From JAUWOY01 sp034431315 (GTDB taxonomy: Bacteria > Chloroflexota > Anaerolineae > VGOG01): DNA of 47,461 nt. The stretch is from positions 1-47,461 of the forward strand of contig DAOUDK010000068.1 of the NCBI GenBank assembly GCA_034431315.1. Direction: 5' to 3'. Shown here one piece after another: positions 24,144 to 31,937 of this stretch. A model generated the notes under the pieces. That model ran no database searches, was not told the origin of the DNA, and saw only the letters and a list, made by a program, of their open reading frames with translations. A program made the position numbers and the translations under genes. Each line of letters begins with the position of its first letter. Positions within the stretch are counted from its first letter, which is position 1.

Positions 24144-25175
24144 ATGAGTATCAAAGGCATCGGCATTGACGCTCACTCTTCGCGCATTGATGGCAACTTA
24201 GAGGTATTAGAAAAGGATCTGGCCCATTTCCAGCGGGTGGGCTTCGATTACGTGGAGATCCCGACCCACGGGGTTGATGCCATTCTCAACGGAAGGCTTA
24301 ACCCCAGGCAGGTGAAGAGGGTCAAGGAGGTGCTGGCCAAGTTCGATCTCCAGTACACCGTGCATTGCTCAGACTGGCTGAACCTGATGGATGCCGAGGC
24401 GCTTCCGTTGCACAAAAGCATTTTCGAGGCCAGCATCGAGTTCACGAGCGAGATCGGCGCCGAGATCCTGGTCTACCACAGTGGCAGGGTAGAGCTGGGG
24501 AACGAATACCTGGGGCAGGCGGCCCTCACCAGAGAACTCCTCTCCCTTCCTGATCGGGCCTTTATCGAGGAGCAGGAGCGAGTGGAGAGGGAGACCTTGG
24601 CTGAGCTGGCGGAGTTCGCCGGGGAGAAGGGAGTGACTATCTGCGTGGAGAACGCCGACCCCAGGGTTGATGAGGAGGCTCTCTGGGAACTGGCCAGGCG
24701 AGTACGGGTGAGGGGCGTTGATCTCTTCTATCGCATTGCTCCTGGCGGGGACATCGCCCTCTACAACTACGGAGGGGTGATCAAGCGCCTGGTGGATCAG
24801 GTGAAGAAGGTAGGTAAGGAAAACGTGGGCATCACCTTCGACTTCGGCCACGCCTATATAGCCTCGCGTTACTATGGCTTCGACTTCTTCGATTCAATTG
24901 AGCTTGCCAAGCCGCTCATCAAGCATGTTCACGTCCACGACGATTTCGGCAGGCCTGCGGGTGTTGATAGGAGGCCGATCGCCCTCATCTCAGAAGGGAA
25001 AGGAGACCTTCACATGCCTATAGGCTGGGGCGGGATACCGTATCGAGAGGTCTTCTCCCGCCTGAAGGGCTACGAGGGCGTCGTGCTGCTGGAGCTCAGC
25101 CCCCGTTACAGCCCTCACTTCGAGGAGGTCCTGCAGGAGACGCGAAGGCTCCTGGCGGAGTGCGGGGTCGAATAA
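24144..25175 (+). CDS. Sugar isomerase/AP-endonuclease-like TIM-barrel protein
   Basis: This 343-residue protein has the xylose-isomerase-like barrel. Likely metal positions are E in TICVENADPRVDEE, D and H in VGITFDFGHAY, the histidines in HVHVHDDFGRP and the last glutamate in VVLLELSPRY. A central insert (RVRGVDLFYRIAPGGDIALY) makes it longer than the epimerases at 4222 and 33159 and it is not close to them. A GGAGAC site precedes ATG 24144. It is sandwiched between the metallo-beta-lactamase array and the c-di-AMP receptor gene, but its substrate is unknown. Confidence 0.78.
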   Translation: MSIKGIGIDAHSSRIDGNLEVLEKDLAHFQRVGFDYVEIPTHGVDAILNGRLNPRQVKRVKEVLAKFDLQYTVHCSDWLNLMDAEALPLHKSIFEASIEFTSEIGAEILVYHSGRVELGNEYLGQAALTRELLSLPDRAFIEEQERVERETLAELAEFAGEKGVTICVENADPRVDEEALWELARRVRVRGVDLFYRIAPGGDIALYNYGGVIKRLVDQVKKVGKENVGITFDFGHAYIASRYYGFDFFDSIELAKPLIKHVHVHDDFGRPAGVDRRPIALISEGKGDLHMPIGWGGIPYREVFSRLKGYEGVVLLELSPRYSPHFEEVLQETRRLLAECGVE

Positions 25176-25188
25176 GGGAGGGGGAGAA

Positions 25189-25521
25189 ATGGACTTGATC
25201 ATGGCCATTGTCAGGGATGAGGATGCGGGGAAGGTGACCGAAGCCCTGGCGGAGAGAGGCCACAAATCCACGAGGATCAGCACTGCCAGTGGATTCTTGA
25301 AGATGAGCAACACCACGCTCTTGATAGGGGCGGAAAGCGACCAGGTGGACGAGGTGCTGGGAATCATCAAGGCCAATTGCCGCTCTAACATCGAACTCGC
25401 TCCTCCACTGCTGACTGATAAGCATTTGGGGCCTCCGTCCTTCCCGGCGGAAACGAGGGAGGTCGAGGTCGGGGGAGCGGTTGTCTTCGTTTTAGGCGTC
25501 AAGCGATTCGAGAAGCTATGA
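25189..25521 (+). CDS. darA: Cyclic-di-AMP receptor, PII-like (DarA/PstA family)
   Basis: This 110-residue trimeric PII-like protein senses the second messenger c-di-AMP. It has the full family pattern: MDLIMAIVRDEDAGKVTEAL, STRISTASGFLKMSNTTLLIG, VDEVLGIIKANC and VEVGGAVVFVLGVKRFEKL. The T/SGFLK...NTT segment forms part of the nucleotide pocket, although the usual GGF is SGF here. GGGGAGA precedes the ATG. Its TGA overlaps the ATG of a PfkB kinase gene (ATGA, 25518-25521), so the two are translationally coupled. The cellular target of this family is not established. Confidence 0.9.
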   Translation: MDLIMAIVRDEDAGKVTEALAERGHKSTRISTASGFLKMSNTTLLIGAESDQVDEVLGIIKANCRSNIELAPPLLTDKHLGPPSFPAETREVEVGGAVVFVLGVKRFEKL

Positions 25522-26393
25522 GAGGCCGTCTGGGGATGTTCCACCCGGACTTTCTGGTGATCGGCCACGTGACCAGGGATTTGCAGCCCTTGGTCCCTGG
25601 GCCCAAGGACCAGGGGGAGGATGGTTGCACCATCGGCGGGACGGTGACCTTTGCCTCCCTGACAGCCCGCAACCTGGGGCAGCGAACCGCTGTGGTCACC
25701 AGGGCCTCTCCTGATTTGAGCCTCAATCCCCTTTACCAGGGCATTGAGGTGCTTCGTCTGCCCTCGCTGGTGACCACCACTTTTCAGAACCTCTACTCCA
25801 CTGACGGGACTCGCACCCAGTTTCTCCGCGCTGTGGCTGGGCAGATAAAAGCCGAGGACATCCCCCCTGCCTGGCGAGAGGCTAAGATCGTCCTCCTGGG
25901 TCCTCTGGCGGATGAGTTAGAGGGGAGCATTGCTGGGATTTTCCCCCGTGCGCTGATTGGAGTTACGCCGCAAGGCTGGATGCGCCGCTGGGACGGGGAC
26001 GGGCGGGTCTTTCCCCAGCCCTGGGAGGGGGCGGCTGAGGCGCTAAACTATGCCAAGGTGGTGGTCTTTAGCGAGAAAGATGTGCAGAGGGACGAGAACG
26101 TCATCCAGGCCTACGCCCGAATGGCCGAAATCCTGGTGGTCACCCACGGCCCCGGCGGGGCGACGGTCTACCACCGGGGCGAGGCTCGCTGTCTCCCTGC
26201 CTTCGAAACCGTAGAGGCCGATCCAACCGGCGCGGGCGATGTCTTTGCTGCTGCTTATTTGATCGAGTTGGAGAGGAATGGCGATCCCTACGCGGCGGCG
26301 CATTTCGCCAACTGCGTGGCTTCCTTCATCGTGGAGAAGCCGGGAGCAGAAGGCATCCCCACTCTGGAGCAGGTGGAACGAAGGCTCGCGTAA
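25518..26393 (+). CDS. PfkB-family carbohydrate kinase coupled to the c-di-AMP receptor
   Basis: This 291-residue ribokinase-fold kinase has the catalytic motif ADPTGAGDVFAAAYLIELE (anion hole and Asp base, the usual GAGD form) and the segment VVVTHGPGGATVYHRGE-like LVVTHGPGGATVYH. The N-terminal FLVIGHVTRDLQPL and GGTVTFASLTARNLGQRTAVVTR are typical of the sugar-binding part. It is distinct from the GRGD-type kinases at 17900 and 27484. ATG 25518 is chosen for its overlap with darA; ATG 25536 is an alternative. The phosphoryl acceptor is unknown. Confidence 0.85.
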   Translation: MRGRLGMFHPDFLVIGHVTRDLQPLVPGPKDQGEDGCTIGGTVTFASLTARNLGQRTAVVTRASPDLSLNPLYQGIEVLRLPSLVTTTFQNLYSTDGTRTQFLRAVAGQIKAEDIPPAWREAKIVLLGPLADELEGSIAGIFPRALIGVTPQGWMRRWDGDGRVFPQPWEGAAEALNYAKVVVFSEKDVQRDENVIQAYARMAEILVVTHGPGGATVYHRGEARCLPAFETVEADPTGAGDVFAAAYLIELERNGDPYAAAHFANCVASFIVEKPGAEGIPTLEQVERRLA

Positions 26394-26462
26394 TTCCCCC
26401 GCGTGTAGAGCGCGGGATCCCCAAATCTCATTTCCAATTGTCGAAAGGAGGCCAAGCAGGAA

Positions 26463-27497
26463 ATGTCCACTAAAGTCAACGTAGGCATCATCGGCGCAGG
26501 CAGGATAGGGAAGCTGCACGCGGAACACCTGGCTTACCGCGTCTCCGACGCCAACATCATCGCCATAGCAGACATCTTTGTGGAAGCTGCCGAGAAGTGT
26601 GCGGCCGAACTCCAGATTCCCTCAGCCGTTAAAGATCATCGGGAAATCATGGATAATCCGGACATCGAGGCCGTCGTTATCTGCTCCAGCACCGATACGC
26701 ACGCGCAGATGATCGAAGAGGCGGCCGCTGCCGGGAAGCACATCTTCTGCGAGAAACCCATTGACTTCGATCTGGCCAGGATTGATAGGGCTCTCGAAGC
26801 GGTAGACCGGGCGGGGGTTAAGCTGCAAGTCGGGTTCAACCGGCGCTTCGATCCAAACTTCAGGCGCGTTCGTGAGATGGTGGCGGCGGGCAAAATCGGC
26901 ACGCCGCACATCCTGCGCATCACCAGCCGCGATCCGGGGCCGCCCCCCATTGAGTACATCAAAGTTTCTGGCGGCATCTTCCTGGACATGACCATCCACG
27001 ACTTTGACATGGCCCGCTATCTGATCGGCAGCGAGGTCAGCGAGATTTACGCCGTTGGCGGGGTGATGGTGGATCCAGCCATTGGCGAGGCTGGCGACAT
27101 TGATACTGCTATCATCACCCTTCGTTTTGAGAGCGGCACTATCGGCACTATTGACAACAGCAGAAAAGCGGTGTATGGCTACGATCAGCGCGTCGAGGTC
27201 TTTGGCTCTAAAGGCATGGTAGCGGTTTCCAACAACACCCCCGATACGGCAGTTCACAGCAATGCCGAAGGCGTTCACTCCTCGCTGCCCCTGTTCTTCT
27301 TTGTGGAGCGCTACACCGGCTCCTACATCGCGGAGATGAGGGCCTTCGTGGAGTGCGTCCAGCAAGACAAGACGCCTCCCGTGACGGGCATTGACGGCCG
27401 GATTCCGGTGGTGATGGGCTATGCGGCCAAGAAGTCGTACCAGGAAAACCGTCCGGTCAAACTGAGCGAGGTAGATAAAGCAATTGCGAGAATTTGA
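26463..27497 (+). CDS. iolG: Inositol 2-dehydrogenase (IolG)
   Basis: This NAD-dependent oxidoreductase (344 residues) oxidises myo-inositol to scyllo-inosose, the first step of inositol catabolism. The Rossmann motif GIIGAGRIGKLHAEHL is at the N-terminus, CEKPIDFD supplies the catalytic lysine, and GGIFLDMTIHDFDMARYL has the conserved Asp and His of the IolG group. SRDPGPPPIEYIKVSGG is characteristic of true inositol dehydrogenases within the Gfo/Idh/MocA family. AAAGGAGG lies upstream and CAGGAA directly before ATG 26463. The next gene overlaps its end by 14 bp. Confidence 0.9.
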   Translation: MSTKVNVGIIGAGRIGKLHAEHLAYRVSDANIIAIADIFVEAAEKCAAELQIPSAVKDHREIMDNPDIEAVVICSSTDTHAQMIEEAAAAGKHIFCEKPIDFDLARIDRALEAVDRAGVKLQVGFNRRFDPNFRRVREMVAAGKIGTPHILRITSRDPGPPPIEYIKVSGGIFLDMTIHDFDMARYLIGSEVSEIYAVGGVMVDPAIGEAGDIDTAIITLRFESGTIGTIDNSRKAVYGYDQRVEVFGSKGMVAVSNNTPDTAVHSNAEGVHSSLPLFFFVERYTGSYIAEMRAFVECVQQDKTPPVTGIDGRIPVVMGYAAKKSYQENRPVKLSEVDKAIARI

Positions 27498-28407
27498 CAT
27501 CGCCTTTCTGGGGCACTATACCAAAGATACCATCGTCTCGCCCTATGAGACGAAGACAGGCAGAGGAGGGGCCTTCTACTACGGCGTCCACGTCGTCGTA
27601 AAAATGGGGCTAAAGGCGGCGGTCATCACCAGGCTGGCCGAGGAGGATTTCGAGGTGGTGGAAGACCTCTCACGGCTGGGAGTCGAGGTGTTTGCTACGC
27701 CGACCGCGCAATCTACCAGCCTGAAGTTGGTCTACCCTACCCAAAACCTCGATCACCGTACAATCCACAATGTCAGCTTTGCTGGCCCGTTCACCCCGGC
27801 CGAGGTCGCCCCTGTCGAAGCACACACTTTCCACGTCGGGGCGTCTATTCGGGGCGAGGTGCCGCTTGAGGTCATCAAGGCGCTGGCCCAAAAAGAGACC
27901 AGGATCTCCCTGGATGTGCAGGGTTTTCTCAGGGTCAACCCTTCGACTGTAAGCGAAGCGGCCTCAGGACACCGTCGAGGAGGGGAGCTAGTCCATGAGG
28001 ACTGGCCCGAGGCAGCCCAGGTTCTTGAGCTGGTGGATGTGCTGAAGGCCGATGCCGTGGAGGCGGAGGCCCTGACCGGCAGGAGTGACCTGCGGGAGGC
28101 TGCCCAGGCCCTGGCCGAATTGGGTCCCAGCGAGGTTATTCTGACCCACAGGAAGGGGGTGCTGGTTTACGCCGATGGTCGCTTCCACGCCGCACCCTTT
28201 CACACCAGAGAGATGAAGGGCCGCACCGGTCGTGGGGATACCTGCACCTCTGCCTATCTTGGCAGGAGACTCACCGCGTCCCCGGCTGAGGCCACCATCT
28301 GGGCGGCGGCCCTTACTAGTTTGAAAATGGAAGCGGAAGGTCCCTTTAGCAGGGAGATCGGTGAGGTGGAAGAGCTCATCAGGGAAAGATACCAAGATGT
28401 CACATGA
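27484..28407 (+). CDS. PfkB-family kinase, Thermotoga inositol-locus type, with in-frame insertion
   Basis: This 307-residue kinase starts at TTG 27484 inside the end of iolG. It pairs with the kinase at 17900 along its length (FLGHYTKDT, GGAFYYGV, LDVQGFLRV, VEAEALTGRSDL, GRTGRGDTCTSAYLG). Between LDVQGFLRV and ELVHEDWPE it carries about 16 extra residues (NPSTVSEAASGHRRGG), encoded by 27938-27985, which look like a translated palindromic repeat. The catalytic GRGD motif is downstream and intact. Its place after iolG supports a role in inositol or keto-inositol phosphorylation, by inference. Confidence 0.83.
   Translation: MREFDIAFLGHYTKDTIVSPYETKTGRGGAFYYGVHVVVKMGLKAAVITRLAEEDFEVVEDLSRLGVEVFATPTAQSTSLKLVYPTQNLDHRTIHNVSFAGPFTPAEVAPVEAHTFHVGASIRGEVPLEVIKALAQKETRISLDVQGFLRVNPSTVSEAASGHRRGGELVHEDWPEAAQVLELVDVLKADAVEAEALTGRSDLREAAQALAELGPSEVILTHRKGVLVYADGRFHAAPFHTREMKGRTGRGDTCTSAYLGRRLTASPAEATIWAAALTSLKMEAEGPFSREIGEVEELIRERYQDVT
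27938..27985 (+). repeat. Palindromic repeat inserted in frame in the kinase gene
   Basis: The segment contains CCCTTCGACTGTAAGCGAAG and GCCTCAGGACACCGTCGAGG. Pieces (CCCTTCG, CTCAGGACACCG) match in reverse complement the element at 8806-8838, and a related CCCTTCGGCCAGGCTCAGG lies at about 19310. The length keeps the frame open. Confidence 0.6.
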
Positions 28408-28442
28408 ATTGCGTATGGCCGTGATAGGCGTGGGTTGCACTC

Positions 28443-28471
28443 TTGCTTTTCAGTGAGACTTGGTGTATAAT
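28443..28471 (+). promoter_or_regulatory. Promoter of the 28551 toxin-antitoxin pair
   Basis: TTGCTT (28443-28448) and a perfect TATAAT (28466-28471) have a 17-bp spacer. Transcription would start near 28478. Confidence 0.65.
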
Positions 28472-28488
28472 GGGCCAGGCAAATCTCC

Positions 28489-28510
28489 CCTGGTAGACAC
28501 CGTTACCAGG
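28489..28510. promoter_or_regulatory. Possible operator upstream of the antitoxin gene
   Basis: CCTGGTA (28489-28495) and TACCAGG (28504-28510) form an inverted repeat with an 8-bp centre just downstream of the predicted start site. Autoregulation by the antitoxin is inferred. Confidence 0.4.
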
Positions 28511-28550
28511 TGATAATGAAGAGAGTGGGTTCTAACGAAGGAGCTAGTCA

Positions 28551-28880
28551 ATGGACAATGAAAAGATCAAGCAGATAGCCCAGGCGGTCGGTATCGCTCC
28601 GGCGCAGGTAGAATATGTGTTGGATGAGGCCATCAAGGCCGGCCTTGTCCGGCAGATCATACTACGGGAAACACCTCCTGGGACTGCCCTGGCGGAGGAG
28701 TTTGCGATTGTTAAGGAGTCTATATTGACAAAAGACATCTACACAGCAGCTCGCCGGGCACGCGAAAAGAGCCTTCGGTTATTTGAAGACCAGGGCCTGG
28801 CTTCGATGGCCATCGCTTTCTCCAGCTTATTCGCTAGCGCTATAGAAAACCCTGATGAAATACTGGAGCTTGCGACGTGA
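28551..28880 (+). CDS. Putative antitoxin of a PIN toxin-antitoxin pair
   Basis: I do not recognise this 109-residue protein by family. The N-terminus (KIKQIAQAVGIAPAQVEYVLDEAIKAGLV) resembles a helix-turn-helix, and the rest is charged and helical, compatible with DNA binding plus toxin wrapping. AAGGAG lies 7 nt before the ATG. The PIN gene starts within its stop codon (GTGA). The assignment as antitoxin rests on this arrangement rather than on homology. Confidence 0.6.
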   Translation: MDNEKIKQIAQAVGIAPAQVEYVLDEAIKAGLVRQIILRETPPGTALAEEFAIVKESILTKDIYTAARRAREKSLRLFEDQGLASMAIAFSSLFASAIENPDEILELAT

Positions 28881-29332
28881 AGGTATATCTCGATACGACA
28901 GTGCTTATCGCCTATCTCTTCGGTGAGTTGAGCGACACCGACGCCGAGAGACAGGCATTTGCATCTGACTTGTTTGAGATGATCAACACTGAGGCTGACA
29001 TCGAGGCCTTTGTCTCGTTATACTCGCTCCAGGAGCTAGCCATCTTTGCATACGACAACTACGCCTCTGACGATGCTCCAACCGTTTTGAGATTGGCGGT
29101 TCTGATGCTCTTTCAGAATGAAGTCACACTGTTGCCACTCCTTGAGCGGATCGAGACTCTGAGGTACCGACGGCTAGTGAGCATATCTGATCGGTCTGAT
29201 CAGCCTCACGTTGCATTGGCAATGAAGTACCAATGTGATTACATCCTGGCGTATGATGAGCATTTCGCACGTGCCAGTCCTGTAAACACAATGACGCCGG
29301 ACGCGTTTGTAGAGATGCTTAAGTTCCCGTAA
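28877..29332 (+). CDS. PIN-domain protein, putative ribonuclease toxin
   Basis: This 151-residue protein begins MKVYLDTTVLIAYLFGE (GTG start), the classic PIN opening with D6 as the first acidic residue. YSLQELAIFAYD supplies a conserved Glu, and DQPHVALAMKYQCDYILAYDEHF the C-terminal acidic residues. Its GTG overlaps the TGA of the upstream gene. It is unrelated at close range to the PIN toxin at 2428. It probably cleaves RNA when freed from its partner. Confidence 0.8.
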   Translation: MKVYLDTTVLIAYLFGELSDTDAERQAFASDLFEMINTEADIEAFVSLYSLQELAIFAYDNYASDDAPTVLRLAVLMLFQNEVTLLPLLERIETLRYRRLVSISDRSDQPHVALAMKYQCDYILAYDEHFARASPVNTMTPDAFVEMLKFP

Positions 29333-29554
29333 CGCTTGTGGGTAGTTGCCTCGAAATCAGCAGGGTGTGGCTGAAATCTGTAGGGCTCTTTGGGATTTCG
29401 CAGGGTAACAGCGTCGGAGTCCCCAACTTGTTGGGGCCGCGGCGCGACAAACCCCAATAAGTTGGGGACTCCAGTCCGCTATCCACGCCAACTCCCAAAG
29501 ACCCATCTGTAGTAGTGACGACTTCAGTCGTTCCAATGCGAATCTGAAGGCAGT
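29333..29554. repeat. Gene-free gap with a 20/21 inverted repeat and a half palindrome
   Basis: No gene is seen between 29333 and the lacI start at 29683. An inverted repeat pairs 29416-29436 (GGAGTCCCCAACTTGTTGGG and one G) with 29452-29472 at 20 of 21 positions around a GC-rich loop. At 29509-29532, GTAGTGACGACTTCAGTCG is half of the palindrome found whole at 8764-8847 and 35116-35174. The promoter and operators that follow are listed separately. Confidence 0.7.
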
Positions 29555-29583
29555 TTGACAAAGTTTGGGAAGCATGGTACAAT
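29555..29583 (+). promoter_or_regulatory. Sigma70-type promoter of the first LacI regulator gene
   Basis: TTGACA (29555-29560) and TACAAT (29578-29583) are separated by 17 bp. The predicted start near 29590 lies within the first operator. Confidence 0.85.
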
Positions 29584-29598
29584 TGCACACGTGTGCAA
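29583..29598. promoter_or_regulatory. LacI-type operator 1
   Basis: TTGCACACGTGTGCAA is a perfect 16-bp palindrome with the central CG typical of LacI-family operators. It overlaps the end of the -10 box and the predicted start site. Confidence 0.8.
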
Positions 29599-29652
29599 AC
29601 CGAGGCGATTCTAACATGCCACCGCAGGATCGCCTTTCTTCTGGACGGGCTG

Positions 29653-29666
29653 TGCACACGTGTGCA
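29653..29666. promoter_or_regulatory. LacI-type operator 2
   Basis: TGCACACGTGTGCA repeats the core of operator 1 exactly. The two centres are 69 bp apart, and this one lies just before the ribosome site of the regulator gene. Confidence 0.8.
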
Positions 29667-29682
29667 AACGGGAGCACCCCCC

Positions 29683-30687
29683 ATGCGTGTTTCAATCAAA
29701 GACATCGCTCAAGCGGCCGGCGTCTCTCACTCCACTGTCTCTCGCGCCCTGAGTGGTAGTCCCCTCGTAAAAACCGAGACCAAAGCCCGCATCCAGCGCC
29801 TGGCCCAGGAGATGGGCTACACCCCAGATGCCATCGCCCGTAGCCTGGTGACACGACACACCCGTACCGTGGGCGTCGTCGTGACCACCATCACCGACCC
29901 CTTCGTGGCCGAGGTGGTGCAAGGCATCGAAGACACGGCCCTCGAAAACGACTATTCCGTCATCCTGGCCAGCTCTGCTGGCGAGCCGGACCGCGAGGTG
30001 GCCGCCGTGGAGATGCTCCGCGCCAAGCGAGTGGACGGCGTCATGGTCACCTCTTCGCGGGTTGGCGCGCTCTACCTGGAGCACCTGGAACGCATCGGCG
30101 TGCCGGTGGTGCTCATCAACAACCACAACGAGCAAAGCGGGCGCTATACCTTTTCGGTGAGTGTGGACAACCAACACGGTGGCCACCTGGCGACTCGACA
30201 CCTCATCGAGCGGGGGCATCGCCGCATTGCCTACATTTCTGGCACAATTGATCAAAGCGATAGCGCCGGCCGGCTGGAGGGCTATCGGCAGGCGCTGGAA
30301 GAGAACGACATCCCCTTCGATCCGACCCTGGTCGTGCCTGGCAACGGTCGCCTCGACGGCGGTGAGCGGGCGCTGCACGCGCTGACGAGCCTGGACAGCC
30401 CGCCTACGGCTGTTTTTTGTTACAACGACATGACCGCCATCGGCTTGATGAGTGCTATCCGGCAAGCGGGCCTCTCCATGCCGGAGCACCTGGCCGTGGT
30501 GGGCTTTGATGACATCCCTCTCGCCACTTATGTTTGTCCGCCCCTGACGACCGTGGCCCAACCTCAGCGAGACATGGGTCGGCAAGCTATGAACATGGCG
30601 CTGGCGTTGATGGCCGCCGGCGATTCCATCGCGCCTTTCTCGGACATCGTGGTAAAGGGAAGGCTGACCGTGCGTGAGACAACGTGA
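29683..30687 (+). CDS. LacI-family transcriptional regulator (first)
   Basis: This 334-residue repressor has the LacI helix-turn-helix at the N-terminus (VSIKDIAQAAGVSHSTVSRALSG) with the hinge region ALSGSPLVKTETKARI, followed by a sugar-binding core (GVVVTTITDPFVAEVVQGIE to VVGFDDIPLATYVCPPLTTV). ATG 29683 has GGGAG 8 nt upstream; the longer frame from 29593 would cross both operators. Two identical palindromes in its own promoter region indicate autoregulation. It is encoded just before iolMNO, so the ligand may be inositol or a keto-inositol, which is inference. Confidence 0.9.
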   Translation: MRVSIKDIAQAAGVSHSTVSRALSGSPLVKTETKARIQRLAQEMGYTPDAIARSLVTRHTRTVGVVVTTITDPFVAEVVQGIEDTALENDYSVILASSAGEPDREVAAVEMLRAKRVDGVMVTSSRVGALYLEHLERIGVPVVLINNHNEQSGRYTFSVSVDNQHGGHLATRHLIERGHRRIAYISGTIDQSDSAGRLEGYRQALEENDIPFDPTLVVPGNGRLDGGERALHALTSLDSPPTAVFCYNDMTAIGLMSAIRQAGLSMPEHLAVVGFDDIPLATYVCPPLTTVAQPQRDMGRQAMNMALALMAAGDSIAPFSDIVVKGRLTVRETT

Positions 30688-30717
30688 CACGTGATGCGTG
30701 AAACGTGAAACGTGGAG
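30686..30717. repeat. Word-repeat (ACGTGA family) before iolM
   Basis: The segment reads ACACGTGATGCGTGAAACG then TGAAACGTGGAG, three to four copies of the same word as at 15578 and 16728. Confidence 0.6.
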
Positions 30718-30754
30718 CTTGAAGTACAAAAAACATAAATAGGAGGTTTTTGAC

Positions 30755-31912
30755 ATGAGAGGATTGGTTCTTGACGCTGTTTGGGAGCCCAAGCCAGATT
30801 ACACCGTTTCCGAATGGGAGAAGGAGACGGGGAAAGCCATCACTGGCAATAGCATCTGGCGTCACCCCAAACTGGAGGTGCGCGAGTGGCCCGACCCCAA
30901 GCCGGGCCCACAGGAGGTGCTGCTGGAGGTGCAGGCCTGCGGTGTCTGTGGCTCCGACATGCACTTCTACGAGACCGACGAGGATGACTACATTCTCTAC
31001 CCTGGCCTGACCAGGTTCCCCACCATCTTAGGGCATGAATTCTCTGGCAAGGTGGTGGAGGTCGGCAAGGACGTCGAGCTTCTCGAAGTTGGCGACATGG
31101 TGACGGTGGAGGAGATGATCTGGTGCGGTCGCTGCATCCCCTGCCGCAATGGCTATCCCAACCACTGCACTAACCTGGAGGAGCTCGGCTTCACCATTCC
31201 AGGCGCCTTCGCCAACTACATCGCTGTGGACGAGAAGTTCTGCTGGAAGATTGACGCCATCGCCGAGCGGTTCGGCAGCGAGGAGAAAGGCTACGAAGTC
31301 GGTGCTCTCACCGAGCCGACCTGCGTTGCCTACAACGCCATGTTCGAGCGGGCAGGCGGCTTCCGTCCGGGTCATTACGTCAGCGTCTTCGGCGCAGGGC
31401 CCATCGGCCTGGCGGCCATCGGCCTGGCGAAAGCGGCCGGTGCGGGCATCATCGCTGCCTTCGAGATCTCGCCGCAGCGGCTGGAACTGGCCAAGCAGGT
31501 GGGCGCCGACTACGTGTACGACCCGCGCGAGGTGACTGCCGGCGACGTGCTGATGGAGTTGAGCAAGGGCGCGGGCTTCGACTACCATGTGGAGGCCGCT
31601 GGTGCCCCGCACCTGATAGTGCCTGAGATGGAGAAGGCCCTGGCCATCAATGGCAAAATCGTCCAGATTGGGCGGGCTGCCCAGCGGGTACCGATGTATC
31701 TGGAGGCCTTACAAGTACGCCGCTCCCAGGTCTTCGGTGCGCAGGGGCACTCTGGCCACGAGACCTTTCCCAACGTCATCCGCCTGGTGGCCGCTGGCCG
31801 GCTCGACCTGAGCCCCATCATCACCGCTCGCTACGGCTTGGAAGATACCGTAGCCGCCATCGCCAAGTCCACCGAGCGGGCAGACGGCAAGATCATCGTC
31901 AAGCCGAGCTAG
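30755..31912 (+). CDS. iolM: Scyllo-inosose 3-dehydrogenase (IolM-like), zinc-dependent
   Basis: This 385-residue medium-chain dehydrogenase oxidises scyllo-inosose to a diketo-inositol in the Thermotoga-type pathway. The assignment rests on shared, unusual segments with the Thermotoga enzyme as I recall it: SIWRHPKLEVREWPDP, DEDDYILYPGLTRFP and GAQGHSGHETFPNVIRL. Catalytic zinc ligands are in CGVCGSD and GHE, structural zinc cysteines in WCGRCIPCRNGYPNHC, and the NAD site is VFGAGPIGLAAIG. AGGAGG precedes ATG 30755 by 8 nt. The next two genes encode the following pathway steps. A generic polyol dehydrogenase is the alternative. Confidence 0.85.
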   Translation: MRGLVLDAVWEPKPDYTVSEWEKETGKAITGNSIWRHPKLEVREWPDPKPGPQEVLLEVQACGVCGSDMHFYETDEDDYILYPGLTRFPTILGHEFSGKVVEVGKDVELLEVGDMVTVEEMIWCGRCIPCRNGYPNHCTNLEELGFTIPGAFANYIAVDEKFCWKIDAIAERFGSEEKGYEVGALTEPTCVAYNAMFERAGGFRPGHYVSVFGAGPIGLAAIGLAKAAGAGIIAAFEISPQRLELAKQVGADYVYDPREVTAGDVLMELSKGAGFDYHVEAAGAPHLIVPEMEKALAINGKIVQIGRAAQRVPMYLEALQVRRSQVFGAQGHSGHETFPNVIRLVAAGRLDLSPIITARYGLEDTVAAIAKSTERADGKIIVKPS

Positions 31913-31937
31913 CGTTACATGAATCGAGGAGGGTAAA

